Part shown: positions 1-8,577 of the stretch, one piece after another | How positions within the stretch are numbered: the stretch's first letter is position 1 | Layout: every line of letters starts with the position of its first letter | Source: an uncultured Clostridia bacterium | GTDB taxonomy: Bacteria; Bacillota; Clostridia; Christensenellales; UBA3700 | Assembly: GCA_947646415.1 (NCBI GenBank) | Contig: CANSGN010000001.1 | Span: 67,945-131,944 of the forward strand | Length of the DNA: 64,000 nt | Direction: 5' to 3' | Notes under the pieces: model-generated | What the model saw: only the letters and a program-made list of their open reading frames with translations | What the model was told of the DNA's origin: nothing | Databases searched by the model: none | Translations under genes and position numbers: made by a program

Positions 1-1
1 C

Positions 2-1591
2 GAGGACTTTACGGTAAAAAAGAGCCGCGCAGGTATTGAAAGATTAGTAGGTTTAATCCCAAAAGAAGCATTTGTAAAAGTTGGAAACGGGCTTGAAAAA
101 AGACCACTAGAACAAATACAAGTTGGCGACATAGTTGTAATAAAAGCTGGCGAACAAATTAGCGTGGACGGCGAAATAATAAGCGGAAAAGCATCCGTCG
201 ACCAATCGTCCGTTACAGGCGAATATGCTTTGGCTGAACTTGGCGAGGGAGACAAAGTATTTGGCGGTACTTTTAACAAATCGGGTGTTATCGAAGTTAA
301 AGTGACAAAATTGCTTGCAGATATGACAATATCTAAAATGGCAAAGCTTGTGGAAGAGGCGGAGGGAAAAAAGGCTCCTATTTCGCGAGTTGCCGACAAG
401 TGGGCAAGCATAATAGTGCCTACAGCAATAGCGCTTGCGATTTTAGTTGGTATTATAGCATTTTACGCATTTAAAGTAAGTGCCATAGAGGCAGTTATAA
501 GAACAATAACGGTATTGATTGTATTTTGTCCTTGTTCGCTTGCACTTGCAACACCTACTGCTATTGCCGCAGGATTGGGTAATTCCGCTAAAAACGGTGT
601 GCTTGTAAAAAGTGGTGCGAGCTTAGAGGTTATAAGTAAATGTGACGTAGTTTGTTTTGACAAAACAGGTACTTTGACAAAGGGCGAGATAACAGTAAGC
701 GACATTGCGGTGGATGGTATTGAGGAAAAGGAAGTTTTGCAATATGCTGCAAGCCTTGAGCTTATGTCCGAGCATCCTTTGGCAACAGCCGTGGTAAACA
801 AAGCAGGAGAAATCACATTTGACAAAGTAGACAATTTTGAAACTGTTCAAGGAGTTGGTGTAAAAGGTGTTATCAGCGGAAAAACTGTTCAAGTTATTTC
901 CTACGGCGAGTGCTTAAAATTGCAACTTAATAACAGCAAATTAAATGACAAAGCAAACGAATTTTTAAACCAAGGCAAAACAGTGGTAAGCGTAATTATC
1001 GACGGAGAGGAAAAAGGCATAATCACATTTGCAGATACAATCCGTGAAGATGCTTTTGAAGTTGTAGACAGACTTAATAAAATGGGTAAAAAGACTGTGA
1101 TGCTTACAGGCGATAACGAAAAGAGTGCAAGATTTATTGCCGAAAAATGCGGTATATCGGAAGTTAAATTCAGCTTGTTACCGGAAGAAAAATTGCAAGA
1201 GATTGAAAAAATGCAAAAAGAGGGCTTAAAAGTTTGTATGATTGGCGATGGTATTAACGATGCTCCATCACTAAAGCTAGCAGATTGCTCTATAGCAATG
1301 GGGGCGTTGGGCAGCGATATTGCTATTGAAACAGCGGATATGGCAATTTTAAACAGTGATATGAATAAAATTGTTTATTGTGTAAAACACTCAAAACGTA
1401 CCTTGTTTACTATCAAACGCAATATCATACTAGCTATGACAGTTAACTTTATCAGCATTATATTATCCTTGTTCGGTATATTTGACCCAATGACAGGTGC
1501 GATAATGCACAATGTAACTTCGGTTGCGGTAGTTTTATCTTCGGCGTTGTTGCTAATAAATAAAAAGACAAGCAAAAAAGAGGCTAAGTAA
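2..1591 (+). CDS. Heavy-metal P1B-type ATPase, C-terminal part (5' truncated by window)
   Basis: This is the C-terminal 529 residues of a metal-exporting P-type ATPase; the frame is open to the left edge, so the N-terminal metal-binding domain and first membrane helices lie outside. The order is actuator domain (VTGE near nt 216), a membrane pair with the metal-binding CPC motif (nt 527-535), the phosphorylation loop DKTGT (Asp codon at 659), the SEHP nucleotide-site motif (about nt 765), the hinge motif GDGINDAP (about nt 1243) and a final membrane pair. CPC places it in the P1B group of soft-metal pumps. The last helices carry an MHN motif of the Cd/Zn/Mn-like branch rather than the MxxSS pattern of typical CopA, so I do not assign copper. 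It is followed by a strong terminator and is the last gene of its operon. The metal specificity is inference. Confidence 0.93.
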   Translation, partial: EDFTVKKSRAGIERLVGLIPKEAFVKVGNGLEKRPLEQIQVGDIVVIKAGEQISVDGEIISGKASVDQSSVTGEYALAELGEGDKVFGGTFNKSGVIEVKVTKLLADMTISKMAKLVEEAEGKKAPISRVADKWASIIVPTAIALAILVGIIAFYAFKVSAIEAVIRTITVLIVFCPCSLALATPTAIAAGLGNSAKNGVLVKSGASLEVISKCDVVCFDKTGTLTKGEITVSDIAVDGIEEKEVLQYAASLELMSEHPLATAVVNKAGEITFDKVDNFETVQGVGVKGVISGKTVQVISYGECLKLQLNNSKLNDKANEFLNQGKTVVSVIIDGEEKGIITFADTIREDAFEVVDRLNKMGKKTVMLTGDNEKSARFIAEKCGISEVKFSLLPEEKLQEIEKMQKEGLKVCMIGDGINDAPSLKLADCSIAMGALGSDIAIETADMAILNSDMNKIVYCVKHSKRTLFTIKRNIILAMTVNFISIILSLFGIFDPMTGAIMHNVTSVAVVLSSALLLINKKTSKKEAK

Positions 1592-1612
1592 ACCGAAATT
1601 AATAAATAAACA

Positions 1613-1648
1613 AATAACCTTGGGCTAGCTAGGCTCAAGGTTATTTTT
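1613..1648 (+). terminator. Rho-independent terminator of the P-type ATPase gene
   Basis: A 10-bp perfect stem (AATAACCTTG with CAAGGTTATT) closes a short loop and runs into a T tract, 21 bp after the ATPase stop codon. Confidence 0.85.
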
Positions 1649-1773
1649 ATAAATAAATTCTCTGTAGCGTGGAATATTGTTTTAAATTGTATGTGAACAC
1701 TATATATTTAAGGATGTTATATAACAAATTGTTATTAAATTTATCTACGAAATGTAGATATTATCCTTATCTA

Positions 1774-1802
1774 TTGACTATAAAATAAATATGTAGTAAA
1801 AT
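1774..1802 (+). promoter_or_regulatory. Sigma-A promoter of the GH20 gene
   Basis: TTGACT (1774-1779), a 17-bp spacer and TAAAAT (1797-1802), 26 bp before the GH20 start. The ribosome binding site AAGGGGA at 1817-1823 fits the ATG at 1829. Confidence 0.7.
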
Positions 1803-1828
1803 ATATATAATGTAATAAGGGGATTGAT

Positions 1829-3388
1829 ATGATAAAAATTGTGCCACAAGTAAAATGCATTGAGGAAAATGATTTGCAGATTAATTTCAGCGAAATTAAC
1901 TTGCAAGGAGATTTATCTGCGTTTGCAAAAAATGATTTGCAAAGTTTTATAACTGACAAAACCGAATACTGCTGCTCGGATAAAGGATATACCATTGAAT
2001 TTAAAATTTTATCGGACGACCACTGCAAGGAGTGGTACAGTATTGATGCACAGGTTAACGGAATGACAGTATGCGCATGCACAGAGGAAGGGATTTTTAG
2101 GGCGGTTACTACATTAAAACAAATTTTATCTCAGCCGTTATGTGGTTTTACTTTGGAAGATGAACCGCAAAATTCATTTAGAGGATTTATGCTGGATGTC
2201 GGTAGATATTTTTATTCGGTTGCGGATGTTAAGACTATTATCGATTATGCGGCTTTATATAAATTCAATTATTTTCATTGGCATTTGACAGAGGACCAGG
2301 GTTGGAGGTTTGAGTCGCAAAAATATCCTAAACTAACAGAAATAGGCAGTCACCGTTCGCATACTAACTTTGGCATAAAAAAAGAGAGTGGATTTTATAC
2401 CAAATACGAGCTTAAGGAAATTGTGCAATATTGTCACGAAAGATTTATAAGGGTTATCCCCGAGATAGATATGCCGGGGCATACAATGTCGGCACTTGCT
2501 TGTTATCCAGAACTGTCTTGCTTTAACAGGAAGTTGAAAGTTTCCACGCATTGGGGTATTAAATTTGACATATTGTGTGCAGGTAAGGACTTTACTTATA
2601 CATTTTGTAAGGATATACTTGACGAGCTTTGTGAAATATTTACGGATGAGTATATTCATATAGGTGGGGACGAAGCTCTTAAAAAGCGTTGGGAGTTGTG
2701 CGAAAATTGCAATAAAAAATTAAAAGAATTAGGGCTTGACAATATGGAACAGCTACAGCTGTATTTTGCAAATTATTTGGCAGAACACCTATCTACAAAA
2801 GACAAACAAACTATTGTGTGGTATAATAAGTTTGACGAAAAAGACAAAATTGTACCTAACAAAGATATTATCTTGCAGTTTTGGGGGACGAAAAAAGATG
2901 CCGAGTTTGCAAACGTCGTAAAAAGCGGCAGAAGAGTAATAACATCTAACAGCAGTGGATACTATATTGATTTACCTTACGGGTATATTACCTTGGCCGA
3001 TTCGTATAATACGCAAGGAGTAACGGGTGTTGAAGATACAAAGACTATTTTTGGTTACGAAACTTGCCTTTGGACAGAGTATGTTAAAAATTTGAAAAAA
3101 GCTAAATTTAATATGTTTCCAAGGGTGTTTGCAATAAGTGAAGTTTTTTGGAGCGGGGAGAGCAACAAAGATTATCAAAGATTTTTGCAAAAACTCGAGT
3201 TTGAAAAACAATTTATCCGAAAGTTTGATGTAAAAGTACCTAGAAAAGGTATTTATAATCCAAATGTTATAAGAAAGTTTTTTTCGAAATTGTGGTTTGA
3301 AAAAAGACAACTCGTTTGGCAAGGACTATATTTGACTGTCGATAATTATTTGGTAAAAAGAAAAGTTAAACGGTCAAAAAAGAAATAA
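1829..3388 (+). CDS. Beta-N-acetylhexosaminidase, GH20
   Basis: This 519-residue protein is a family 20 glycoside hydrolase, which removes terminal GlcNAc or GalNAc by substrate-assisted catalysis. An N-terminal alpha/beta domain (about residues 1-105) precedes the TIM barrel, which opens with FRGFMLDVGR. The HWHLTEDQGWR segment, EIDMPGH and the catalytic pair in HIGGDE (Asp281-Glu282) are all present, so it should be active. No signal peptide is visible, so I infer a cytoplasmic enzyme acting on imported oligosaccharides or recycled cell-wall fragments. The C-terminus is lysine/arginine rich. It has its own promoter and runs into two small membrane-protein genes (19-bp gap), but nothing shows that they work with it. 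Confidence 0.93.
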   Translation: MIKIVPQVKCIEENDLQINFSEINLQGDLSAFAKNDLQSFITDKTEYCCSDKGYTIEFKILSDDHCKEWYSIDAQVNGMTVCACTEEGIFRAVTTLKQILSQPLCGFTLEDEPQNSFRGFMLDVGRYFYSVADVKTIIDYAALYKFNYFHWHLTEDQGWRFESQKYPKLTEIGSHRSHTNFGIKKESGFYTKYELKEIVQYCHERFIRVIPEIDMPGHTMSALACYPELSCFNRKLKVSTHWGIKFDILCAGKDFTYTFCKDILDELCEIFTDEYIHIGGDEALKKRWELCENCNKKLKELGLDNMEQLQLYFANYLAEHLSTKDKQTIVWYNKFDEKDKIVPNKDIILQFWGTKKDAEFANVVKSGRRVITSNSSGYYIDLPYGYITLADSYNTQGVTGVEDTKTIFGYETCLWTEYVKNLKKAKFNMFPRVFAISEVFWSGESNKDYQRFLQKLEFEKQFIRKFDVKVPRKGIYNPNVIRKFFSKLWFEKRQLVWQGLYLTVDNYLVKRKVKRSKKK

Positions 3389-3406
3389 AATTTTAAGGAG
3401 AGGAAA

Positions 3407-3979
3407 ATGAGATTCGGTTATTATAGAGGTTTAAATAAATTTTATTCGAGTATGATGGAACGTTGCATGAAATATGTAACTGATAGAAATGGTAATATTA
3501 GCGTAGATAAATTGCATAAAAACGGAAAGCTTATAATAGCTTTAAGCTTAGTAACTGTTTTTGTGGGGATTTTACTATTGGGGTTAGCATTATTGAGCTT
3601 AATAATGCTCGTGTCAAAAGACCAATATGTTTTAGGTCTGATTTTGTGTTGCATATTTTTGCTTGCAGGTGCTTTTAGTGCTAATTTTTCTCCATCTATA
3701 TTTAAAGTCGGCTTTACTTTTTATATGACTGCAAAATGTCTTGCGGATGATATTGTGATAAGCAAATGTCCGTTTTGCGGAAGAAACATAAGCGAAAATG
3801 TTAATTTTTGCGCAAAGTGCGGTGTAAAATTCAAATTGCAAACAGAGTGTAGTAATTGCGGTGTTATAAACAGTAATAACGCGAGATTTTGCAAAAAATG
3901 CGGTAATTCATTGGCTGTAAAAATAGACAACAATGCAAACGACGCAATAAAAACTGAAATTAAAAGCAGTAATGATTGA
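3407..3979 (+). CDS. Zinc-ribbon membrane protein (tandem copy 1)
   Basis: A 190-residue protein of unknown function. Two hydrophobic segments (about residues 44-70 and 77-96) are followed by two C-terminal zinc-ribbon units of the CxxCG type (CPFCG...CAKCG and CSNCG...CKKCG), so each unit should bind one zinc ion. This pattern of a membrane anchor plus a double zinc ribbon is common in Clostridia and has no established role. The ribosome binding site AAGGAGAGG precedes the ATG. The next gene starts 9 bp downstream and encodes a shorter protein of the same design, which suggests duplication and co-expression. Confidence 0.8.
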   Translation: MRFGYYRGLNKFYSSMMERCMKYVTDRNGNISVDKLHKNGKLIIALSLVTVFVGILLLGLALLSLIMLVSKDQYVLGLILCCIFLLAGAFSANFSPSIFKVGFTFYMTAKCLADDIVISKCPFCGRNISENVNFCAKCGVKFKLQTECSNCGVINSNNARFCKKCGNSLAVKIDNNANDAIKTEIKSSND

Positions 3980-3988
3980 GGTAATAAT

Positions 3989-4468
3989 ATGGATAAAAAT
4001 CAAAGTATGGACAAATATGTTTTGAGTATTGCAAAAAAAGCTAACAAATCGATTGATATAAATAAAGTAAAAGAACTTCAAAAGAAAATGACAAAAATAA
4101 GTTTGCCTATTTTATTTGTAGGTGTTATTGTTTTGGTTGTTGGACTAGTACTTATGTTTATTTTGCCACGCAAAGGGGATACAATTAATGTTTATGGTAG
4201 TATTGTTGTAATTATTGGCGCTGTTATTAACGCTATCGGAGTTTTTTATTATTTGACCGCTAAGCAACTTGATTTTGGTGGAAGCATACAAGAAAGTGTG
4301 GATACAGGAAAGCATTGCCCTAAATGTGGCGAGATTTGCAGCGAGACGGCAGATTATTGTGAAAAATGCGGCGCGAGATTGTTAAAATCAAAGCGTTGTA
4401 CAGCTTGTCACAGCCAAAATGAAGAAGATGCTGAATATTGTACTAATTGTGGTAAAAAATTAAATTGA
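3989..4468 (+). CDS. Zinc-ribbon membrane protein (tandem copy 2)
   Basis: A 159-residue relative of the preceding gene. A short charged N-terminus is followed by two membrane helices (about residues 33-56 and 68-90) and two zinc-ribbon units (CPKCG...CEKCG and CTACH...CTNCG). It sits 9 bp after copy 1 with a weak ribosome binding site, consistent with a two-gene unit. The membrane segments of the two copies differ more than the zinc ribbons, so if they are duplicates the duplication is old. Function unknown. Confidence 0.8.
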   Translation: MDKNQSMDKYVLSIAKKANKSIDINKVKELQKKMTKISLPILFVGVIVLVVGLVLMFILPRKGDTINVYGSIVVIIGAVINAIGVFYYLTAKQLDFGGSIQESVDTGKHCPKCGEICSETADYCEKCGARLLKSKRCTACHSQNEEDAEYCTNCGKKLN

Positions 4469-4672
4469 TTTTGTGCTATAAACGATATTTTAAAAAATAA
4501 TTTTTTAAATTTAAATAAATGCGATAGAAATATTAAATTACTTAAAAATTGAAAAAAATTGAATTTTTGTGAAATATATAAAATATAATTACTAATAATA
4601 GGAATAATAGATTGAGTATTAAGGTGTATTATTTTATATTAAAATTTAATTTGACTTGATTTAAGGAGATGT

Positions 4673-5260
4673 ATGGAGCGAAGAAAAATAATAGCTATAG
4701 CAGGGGATGCTAGGATTGCAGAAAATTCGGACAAATATAAAATTGCTTTTGAGGTAGGAAAAGCGCTTGTAGATAACGGATATAGGATTCAAACAGGTGG
4801 TTTAGGCGGTGTTATGAGTGCGGCTTGCCAAGGTGCAAAATCTTCCGATAAATATAAAGAGGGAGACATTATTGCATTAGTTCCATCTTTTGATATTAAC
4901 GAAGTAAACGAATTTGCGGATATCGTCATTCCTACAGGGCTTGATGTGATGCGTAATGCTCTTGTTGCAAATGCAAGTGCAGTGGTTGCAATCGGCGGTG
5001 GAGCAGGCACACTTTCCGAAATGGCTTTTGCTTGGACTTTTGGCAGGCTTATTATCGGCATAAACAATGTTGACGGGTGGAGTAGTAAACTTGCAGGCTT
5101 AAAAATTGATAGCAGAGTGCGTTATCCGGAAATTGAAAACGATATGGTATATCCTGCGACAAGTGGTAAGCAAGTTGCGGAAATATTGAATAATAATATT
5201 GATAAATATTATAGACGTCATAAAGGTATTGTTTTTGAAGACGGAATAAGGAAAAACTGA
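4673..5260 (+). CDS. LOG-like Rossmann protein (TIGR00725 type)
   Basis: This 195-residue protein resembles the TIGR00725 branch of the LOG/lysine-decarboxylase-like superfamily. The signature elements are a glycine-rich nucleotide-binding loop (GGLGGVMSAACQGAK, about residues 43-57) and a second loop, AIGGGAGTLSEMAFAW, in the second half. LOG proteins cleave nucleoside 5'-monophosphates such as cytokinin ribotides. The TIGR00725 branch lacks the PGGxGTxxE motif in its strict form, and its biochemical role is not settled. The ribosome binding site AAGGAGA is well placed before the ATG. It is followed 58 bp later by the rubredoxin gene on the same strand, so the two may be co-transcribed. Confidence 0.8.
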   Translation: MERRKIIAIAGDARIAENSDKYKIAFEVGKALVDNGYRIQTGGLGGVMSAACQGAKSSDKYKEGDIIALVPSFDINEVNEFADIVIPTGLDVMRNALVANASAVVAIGGGAGTLSEMAFAWTFGRLIIGINNVDGWSSKLAGLKIDSRVRYPEIENDMVYPATSGKQVAEILNNNIDKYYRRHKGIVFEDGIRKN

Positions 5261-5318
5261 TAATATTGCAAAAATTACACATAATAAGTTTATAAAACAA
5301 AAAAAGGTGGAAGATAAT

Positions 5319-5477
5319 TTGAAATATATTTGTAATATTTGCGGTTTTGAATATGACGAAAACTTGGGATATCCCGACGAAGGTATTGCTGCAGGCACAG
5401 AGTGGAGTAATGTGCCAGATACATTTACCTGTCCACTTTGCGGTGTAGGTAAGGAACAGTTTTCGAAAAATGAATAA
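5319..5477 (+). CDS. Rubredoxin
   Basis: A 52-residue rubredoxin that starts at TTG. The ribosome binding site AAGGTGG at 5304-5310 lies 8 bp upstream of that codon and decides the start. The protein has the two cysteine knuckles (CNICG at residues 5-9 and CPLCG at 38-42) that hold a single iron atom, together with the conserved GYPDEGI and WSNVPDTFTCP segments. The length is typical of the family. Rubredoxins are one-electron carriers in anaerobes, often serving oxygen- or peroxide-detoxifying enzymes such as rubrerythrin. No such partner is adjacent. A bidirectional terminator follows. Confidence 0.95.
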   Translation: MKYICNICGFEYDENLGYPDEGIAAGTEWSNVPDTFTCPLCGVGKEQFSKNE

Positions 5478-5523
5478 TAGATATTAAAATGTGAAAAAGC
5501 TTTCAAAAATCGATATTAATTGC

Positions 5524-5553
5524 AAAAAGTTGACTTAAACAAGTCAACTTTTT
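5524..5553. terminator. Bidirectional terminator between rubredoxin and the GLUG protein
   Basis: A perfect 13-bp stem (AAAAAGTTGACTT / AAGTCAACTTTTT) with a 4-nt loop. The A and T tracts let it act for both convergent genes. Confidence 0.85.
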
Positions 5554-5607
5554 GTTAGTTTAATATTAGAAATATTTTAACTTAATTTTAAAAATTTCTT
5601 TGTTGCA

Positions 5608-6921
5608 TTAAGCCGGATTATTTACTTTGTATTGTATATTGATTTCGCTTTCTGTATTATTTTCGGTTATTGCTCCAATATTTCTTCCTATTACGCCACC
5701 GGCATTTGTATCCTTTGTTCCGTAATGATTTGTAACTTGGTCAACACAAATATTGATATTTGCTGCATTATTATTTTTTGCACTTACGGGACCATCGCCG
5801 TTAGATATCATCCCCACAATACCGCCGATATCACGATAACCGGTTAATGTAATGTTATTAGCTGAGCAATCTTCTATCTTGCCTGAAAACATGCAGCCTA
5901 CAATACCACCGACTTTGTCCCCATTGTCAAATCCATTTGTAATCGTATTAGGAACACAAAGTATAGTTACATTTTTTGCCGAACAACCTAATATGGAAGT
6001 ATATCCATATCCCAACACTCCTCCTGCATAGTGAGTTGCTTTTATACTAGCATTTTTAACATGCACATTTATAAGTTTTGTGGATGCAGTTCTTGCTAAT
6101 ACTCCGCCGACATATTCTCCGCCGTTAATATCAACGCCATCAAGAGTAAAGTCTTTAATCTCGGTGTTTATTTGCCATTGGTCGCCAAAAAGTCCTACTC
6201 TATCGCCACTTGATATTTTCAGGTTGTAAATTGTATGATTTTCTCCGTCAAAGATGCCTGCAAACAAATTGATAGGCGCCCATTCTATATTATCCAAGTC
6301 TATATCTGCGCCAAGGGTTACGGTTTTGCCGATGTAATTATTGCCGTTGTTGACGTTGTCCCTAAATTTCCCAAGTTGCAGAGCATTGATAATAACATAT
6401 TTATCGCAAGCAGAGCAGTAAAATGTTTCCATATCATAGCTATCGGAATGTATTGCGGGAACAAAAATATCGTCTTTGTTTAAAATTTCTTTATTTGTTG
6501 TAATATCAAAATTTTTCTCGCAAAGTTTGCAGTGGTTATGCAATTTTATACCACTACAATGTGTGGTTTCTTGGGTAGAAATTTGTTCAAACAAATGATT
6601 TTCGGGATTAATTTCGATTGGTAATTGTTCCGTTTTACCGCAAGCACAGTTTCTTGTTTTCAGGCCGCTTTCTGTACAAGTAGCTTGTTTTGTGATTGTC
6701 CAATCCGAAAAAGTATGGTTGTCAGCATTAATCTCTATGATTTTTTCTTCTTTTTTGCCGCATATACAAGTTCTTTCACTAAGTCCGGTTTCCGTACAGG
6801 TTGCTGCTTTTACTTCTTTCCATTCGGAAAATGAACATTCGTGTGAACATCCTATTGTTATAAAAATAATACAAGCACAAATAATTGCAATAAATAGTAA
6901 AATAAATATTTTATGCTTCAT
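5608..6921 (-). CDS. Putative secreted or lipid-anchored protein with Cys-rich repeats and GLUG-type repeats
   Basis: A 437-residue exported protein of unknown function. The N-terminus is a hydrophobic signal segment ending at TIGC (about residue 25), which may be a lipoprotein cleavage site although position -3 is not the usual Leu. Two repeats of about 42 residues follow, each with the pattern ATCTE.G...C.CGK...INxxNHxFSDW. The second half has several GLUG-like repeats (VGGVLA, AGGVLG, VGGIVG, IGGIVG, AGGVIG), which in other bacteria build beta-helical or adhesin-like surface domains. No catalytic motif is seen. The ribosome binding site GGAGG (complement of 6928-6932) supports this start. 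It converges on rubredoxin. The cysteine-rich N-terminal repeats recall those of the LRR lipoprotein at 26306. Confidence 0.75.
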   Translation of the reverse strand: MKHKIFILLFIAIICACIIFITIGCSHECSFSEWKEVKAATCTETGLSERTCICGKKEEKIIEINADNHTFSDWTITKQATCTESGLKTRNCACGKTEQLPIEINPENHLFEQISTQETTHCSGIKLHNHCKLCEKNFDITTNKEILNKDDIFVPAIHSDSYDMETFYCSACDKYVIINALQLGKFRDNVNNGNNYIGKTVTLGADIDLDNIEWAPINLFAGIFDGENHTIYNLKISSGDRVGLFGDQWQINTEIKDFTLDGVDINGGEYVGGVLARTASTKLINVHVKNASIKATHYAGGVLGYGYTSILGCSAKNVTILCVPNTITNGFDNGDKVGGIVGCMFSGKIEDCSANNITLTGYRDIGGIVGMISNGDGPVSAKNNNAANINICVDQVTNHYGTKDTNAGGVIGRNIGAITENNTESEINIQYKVNNPA

Positions 6922-7078
6922 TAATAGCCTCCATTCAAGTTTTAACTATTTAATATGGTTTTTACTTATAAATAATACATCATTTATAAATCATAGTCAA
7001 ATAAAATATTAATTATAGCAAAAATCCAAGACAAAAAATAATTCGGAATTTTCATCCCGAATTATAATATGAATAGCT

Positions 7079-7816
7079 TTAATTTATTGTGTTATCATCT
7101 CCCAAGTTGTCTTTAGCTACTATATCTTTTGTTATTGCCGTGTTTTTGTCATTTATAGCACCGCATGCTACTTCCGCGATTTCTGAATTTTCAGTGTTTT
7201 CCTCAAAGTTTTTTACATCTTCATCTGTGGCCGTTTGATAAATAAATTTATCTAAATTAGGCTTTAATTTTTTAGCGGCGTAAGATGCAATGACCGTAAA
7301 GGTTAAATCGCCAGGTAGGAATATTAAAAACAAAGATACAAAAATTGTATAAGCGCTGACTGCTTTGCCGAAATACAAAGTTTGCAAAAGGTAAAAATAA
7401 ATCATTCCGCAAGCGTAAGCGATAAGTAAGTTAATTATATTTCCTGCAAGATAAGCCCAAAAAGTCTTCTTTTTAAAGCAGTTTATAATGATTCCACCAA
7501 CAATGGCTCCAATAAAAAATCCTATCAAATAGCCGAAAGTAGGTTGCAATACATAGGTAAATCCGCCTCCTTTAGTAAAAATAGGAATACCGATTAGTCC
7601 CATAAACAAGTAAAGACCGATTGCCAATGCGCCCCACCAAGGCCCTAACATTGAAGAAGTTAATTGCACGACAAATGTTTGCAAAGTAAATGGGATTACA
7701 GGTATTTCGAATTTGACAAACGCTCCTACTATTACAAGGCTGGTAAACACAGCAGTTAATGCAAGCATTTTTGTTTTGCTACGGTTTGCGAGATTGCTTT
7801 TAAATAATTTTGTCAT
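7079..7816 (-). CDS. bioY: Biotin transporter substrate-binding subunit BioY
   Basis: A 245-residue S-component of the ECF vitamin transporters, specific for biotin. The N-terminal half shows the BioY pattern FTLQTFVVQLTSSMLGPWWGALAIGLYLFMGLIGIPIF, here split by several membrane helices, then GGGFTYVLQPTFGYLIGF and further helices to about residue 180. The last 60 residues form an unusual hydrophilic acidic tail. No ECF ATPase genes are adjacent, so it would use the shared energising module encoded elsewhere. The ribosome binding site AGGAGC precedes the ATG. Upstream lies a close match to the BirA operator, so repression by biotin-loaded BirA is likely. No biotin synthesis genes are in the window. 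Confidence 0.95.
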   Translation of the reverse strand: MTKLFKSNLANRSKTKMLALTAVFTSLVIVGAFVKFEIPVIPFTLQTFVVQLTSSMLGPWWGALAIGLYLFMGLIGIPIFTKGGGFTYVLQPTFGYLIGFFIGAIVGGIIINCFKKKTFWAYLAGNIINLLIAYACGMIYFYLLQTLYFGKAVSAYTIFVSLFLIFLPGDLTFTVIASYAAKKLKPNLDKFIYQTATDEDVKNFEENTENSEIAEVACGAINDKNTAITKDIVAKDNLGDDNTIN

Positions 7817-7851
7817 AAGTTGCTCCTAAAATTTAGTCCATATTAGTTTAC

Positions 7852-7880
7852 GTTAACCGCTATGTCGATATTAGGTTAAC
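7852..7880 (-). promoter_or_regulatory. BirA-type biotin operator upstream of bioY
   Basis: Inverted half-sites GTTAACC (7852-7858) and GGTTAAC (7874-7880) are separated by 15 bp. This matches the known Firmicute BirA operator (TTGTTAACC, N14-15, GGTTAACAA) at the core of both halves; the outermost bases differ. It lies 36 bp upstream of the bioY start codon, where a bound repressor would block transcription. Confidence 0.8.
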
Positions 7881-7901
7881 ATAAATTTTTGCTAATGTCA
7901 A
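7873..7901 (-). promoter_or_regulatory. Possible bioY promoter overlapping the BirA operator
   Basis: On the minus strand TTGACA (complement of 7896-7901) is followed after 17 bp by the weak hexamer TAACCT (complement of 7873-7878), which lies inside the right operator half. The -35 is perfect and the -10 is poor. Confidence 0.4.
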
Positions 7902-7974
7902 ATAATTTGCAAAAAAAATTGTAAAATTTTTGTATTTTGACCACAAGAGAATTAATTCAAACAATTAGTAAAAC

Positions 7975-8003
7975 TTGACTTGTGAGGGATAATATGGTAA
8001 AAT
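7975..8003 (+). promoter_or_regulatory. Sigma-A promoter of the membrane-protein/rsmI unit
   Basis: TTGACT, a 17-bp spacer and TAAAAT. The -10 is preceded by TGG, an extended -10 element. The start codon follows 16 bp after the -10, so the leader is very short. Confidence 0.75.
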
Positions 8004-8019
8004 TTTAGCAGGAGTATAT

Positions 8020-8577
8020 ATGAAAGGGTTATTTATTTTTTTAGTAATTATTTGTATGATATTTTTTATTGCAAAACTTGTTTTAAATGTTTTGTATAAA
8101 TTAAAAAAGGATAATTACTATAACAATTTAATAGTAAAAAGTTTTAATGATTATACAATAATTGCGTATATCTTGTTACTTTATGCCTTTTCAATAAGCT
8201 TATATCTTGCAGGCGATTACAATATTGCTGAGAGTAATTTTACCCTAATAATATTAGTGCTTGCAACTGCGTTTTTTGTAGGGGAAAAAGTGTATTTATC
8301 CGTCAAAAATCGGGGTAAAATGCAAATTGAGTCCAATATTTACGAACTTAAAAGCTTGGCAGAAAAGTCGGAATATAGCGGTATATTGAGTATAGAAAAC
8401 AAAAAAGATATTGTGCTTTGCGATAAGGAAAAATTTGAAGAAATGCTTGCTGTGGAAGAATTGGCAGATTTTAATAAAATGCTAAAAAACAGATTGTATC
8501 CCGTAATAGGCTTTAACAGTTTGTGGATAGCTTTGTGCATTGTAATTTTGGTAGTCGGATTGGTAAGAGGTGCTTAA
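8020..8577 (+). CDS. Membrane protein of unknown function upstream of rsmI
   Basis: A 185-residue protein I do not recognise. It has a hydrophobic N-terminal helix (about residues 2-25), two central helices (about 47-66 and 74-95), a charged soluble stretch of about 65 residues and a C-terminal helix (about 165-183). No catalytic motif is visible. GGAG lies just upstream of the ATG. Its TAA is directly followed by the ATG of rsmI with no gap, so the two are translationally linked and share the promoter at 7975-8003. Confidence 0.7.
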   Translation: MKGLFIFLVIICMIFFIAKLVLNVLYKLKKDNYYNNLIVKSFNDYTIIAYILLLYAFSISLYLAGDYNIAESNFTLIILVLATAFFVGEKVYLSVKNRGKMQIESNIYELKSLAEKSEYSGILSIENKKDIVLCDKEKFEEMLAVEELADFNKMLKNRLYPVIGFNSLWIALCIVILVVGLVRGA

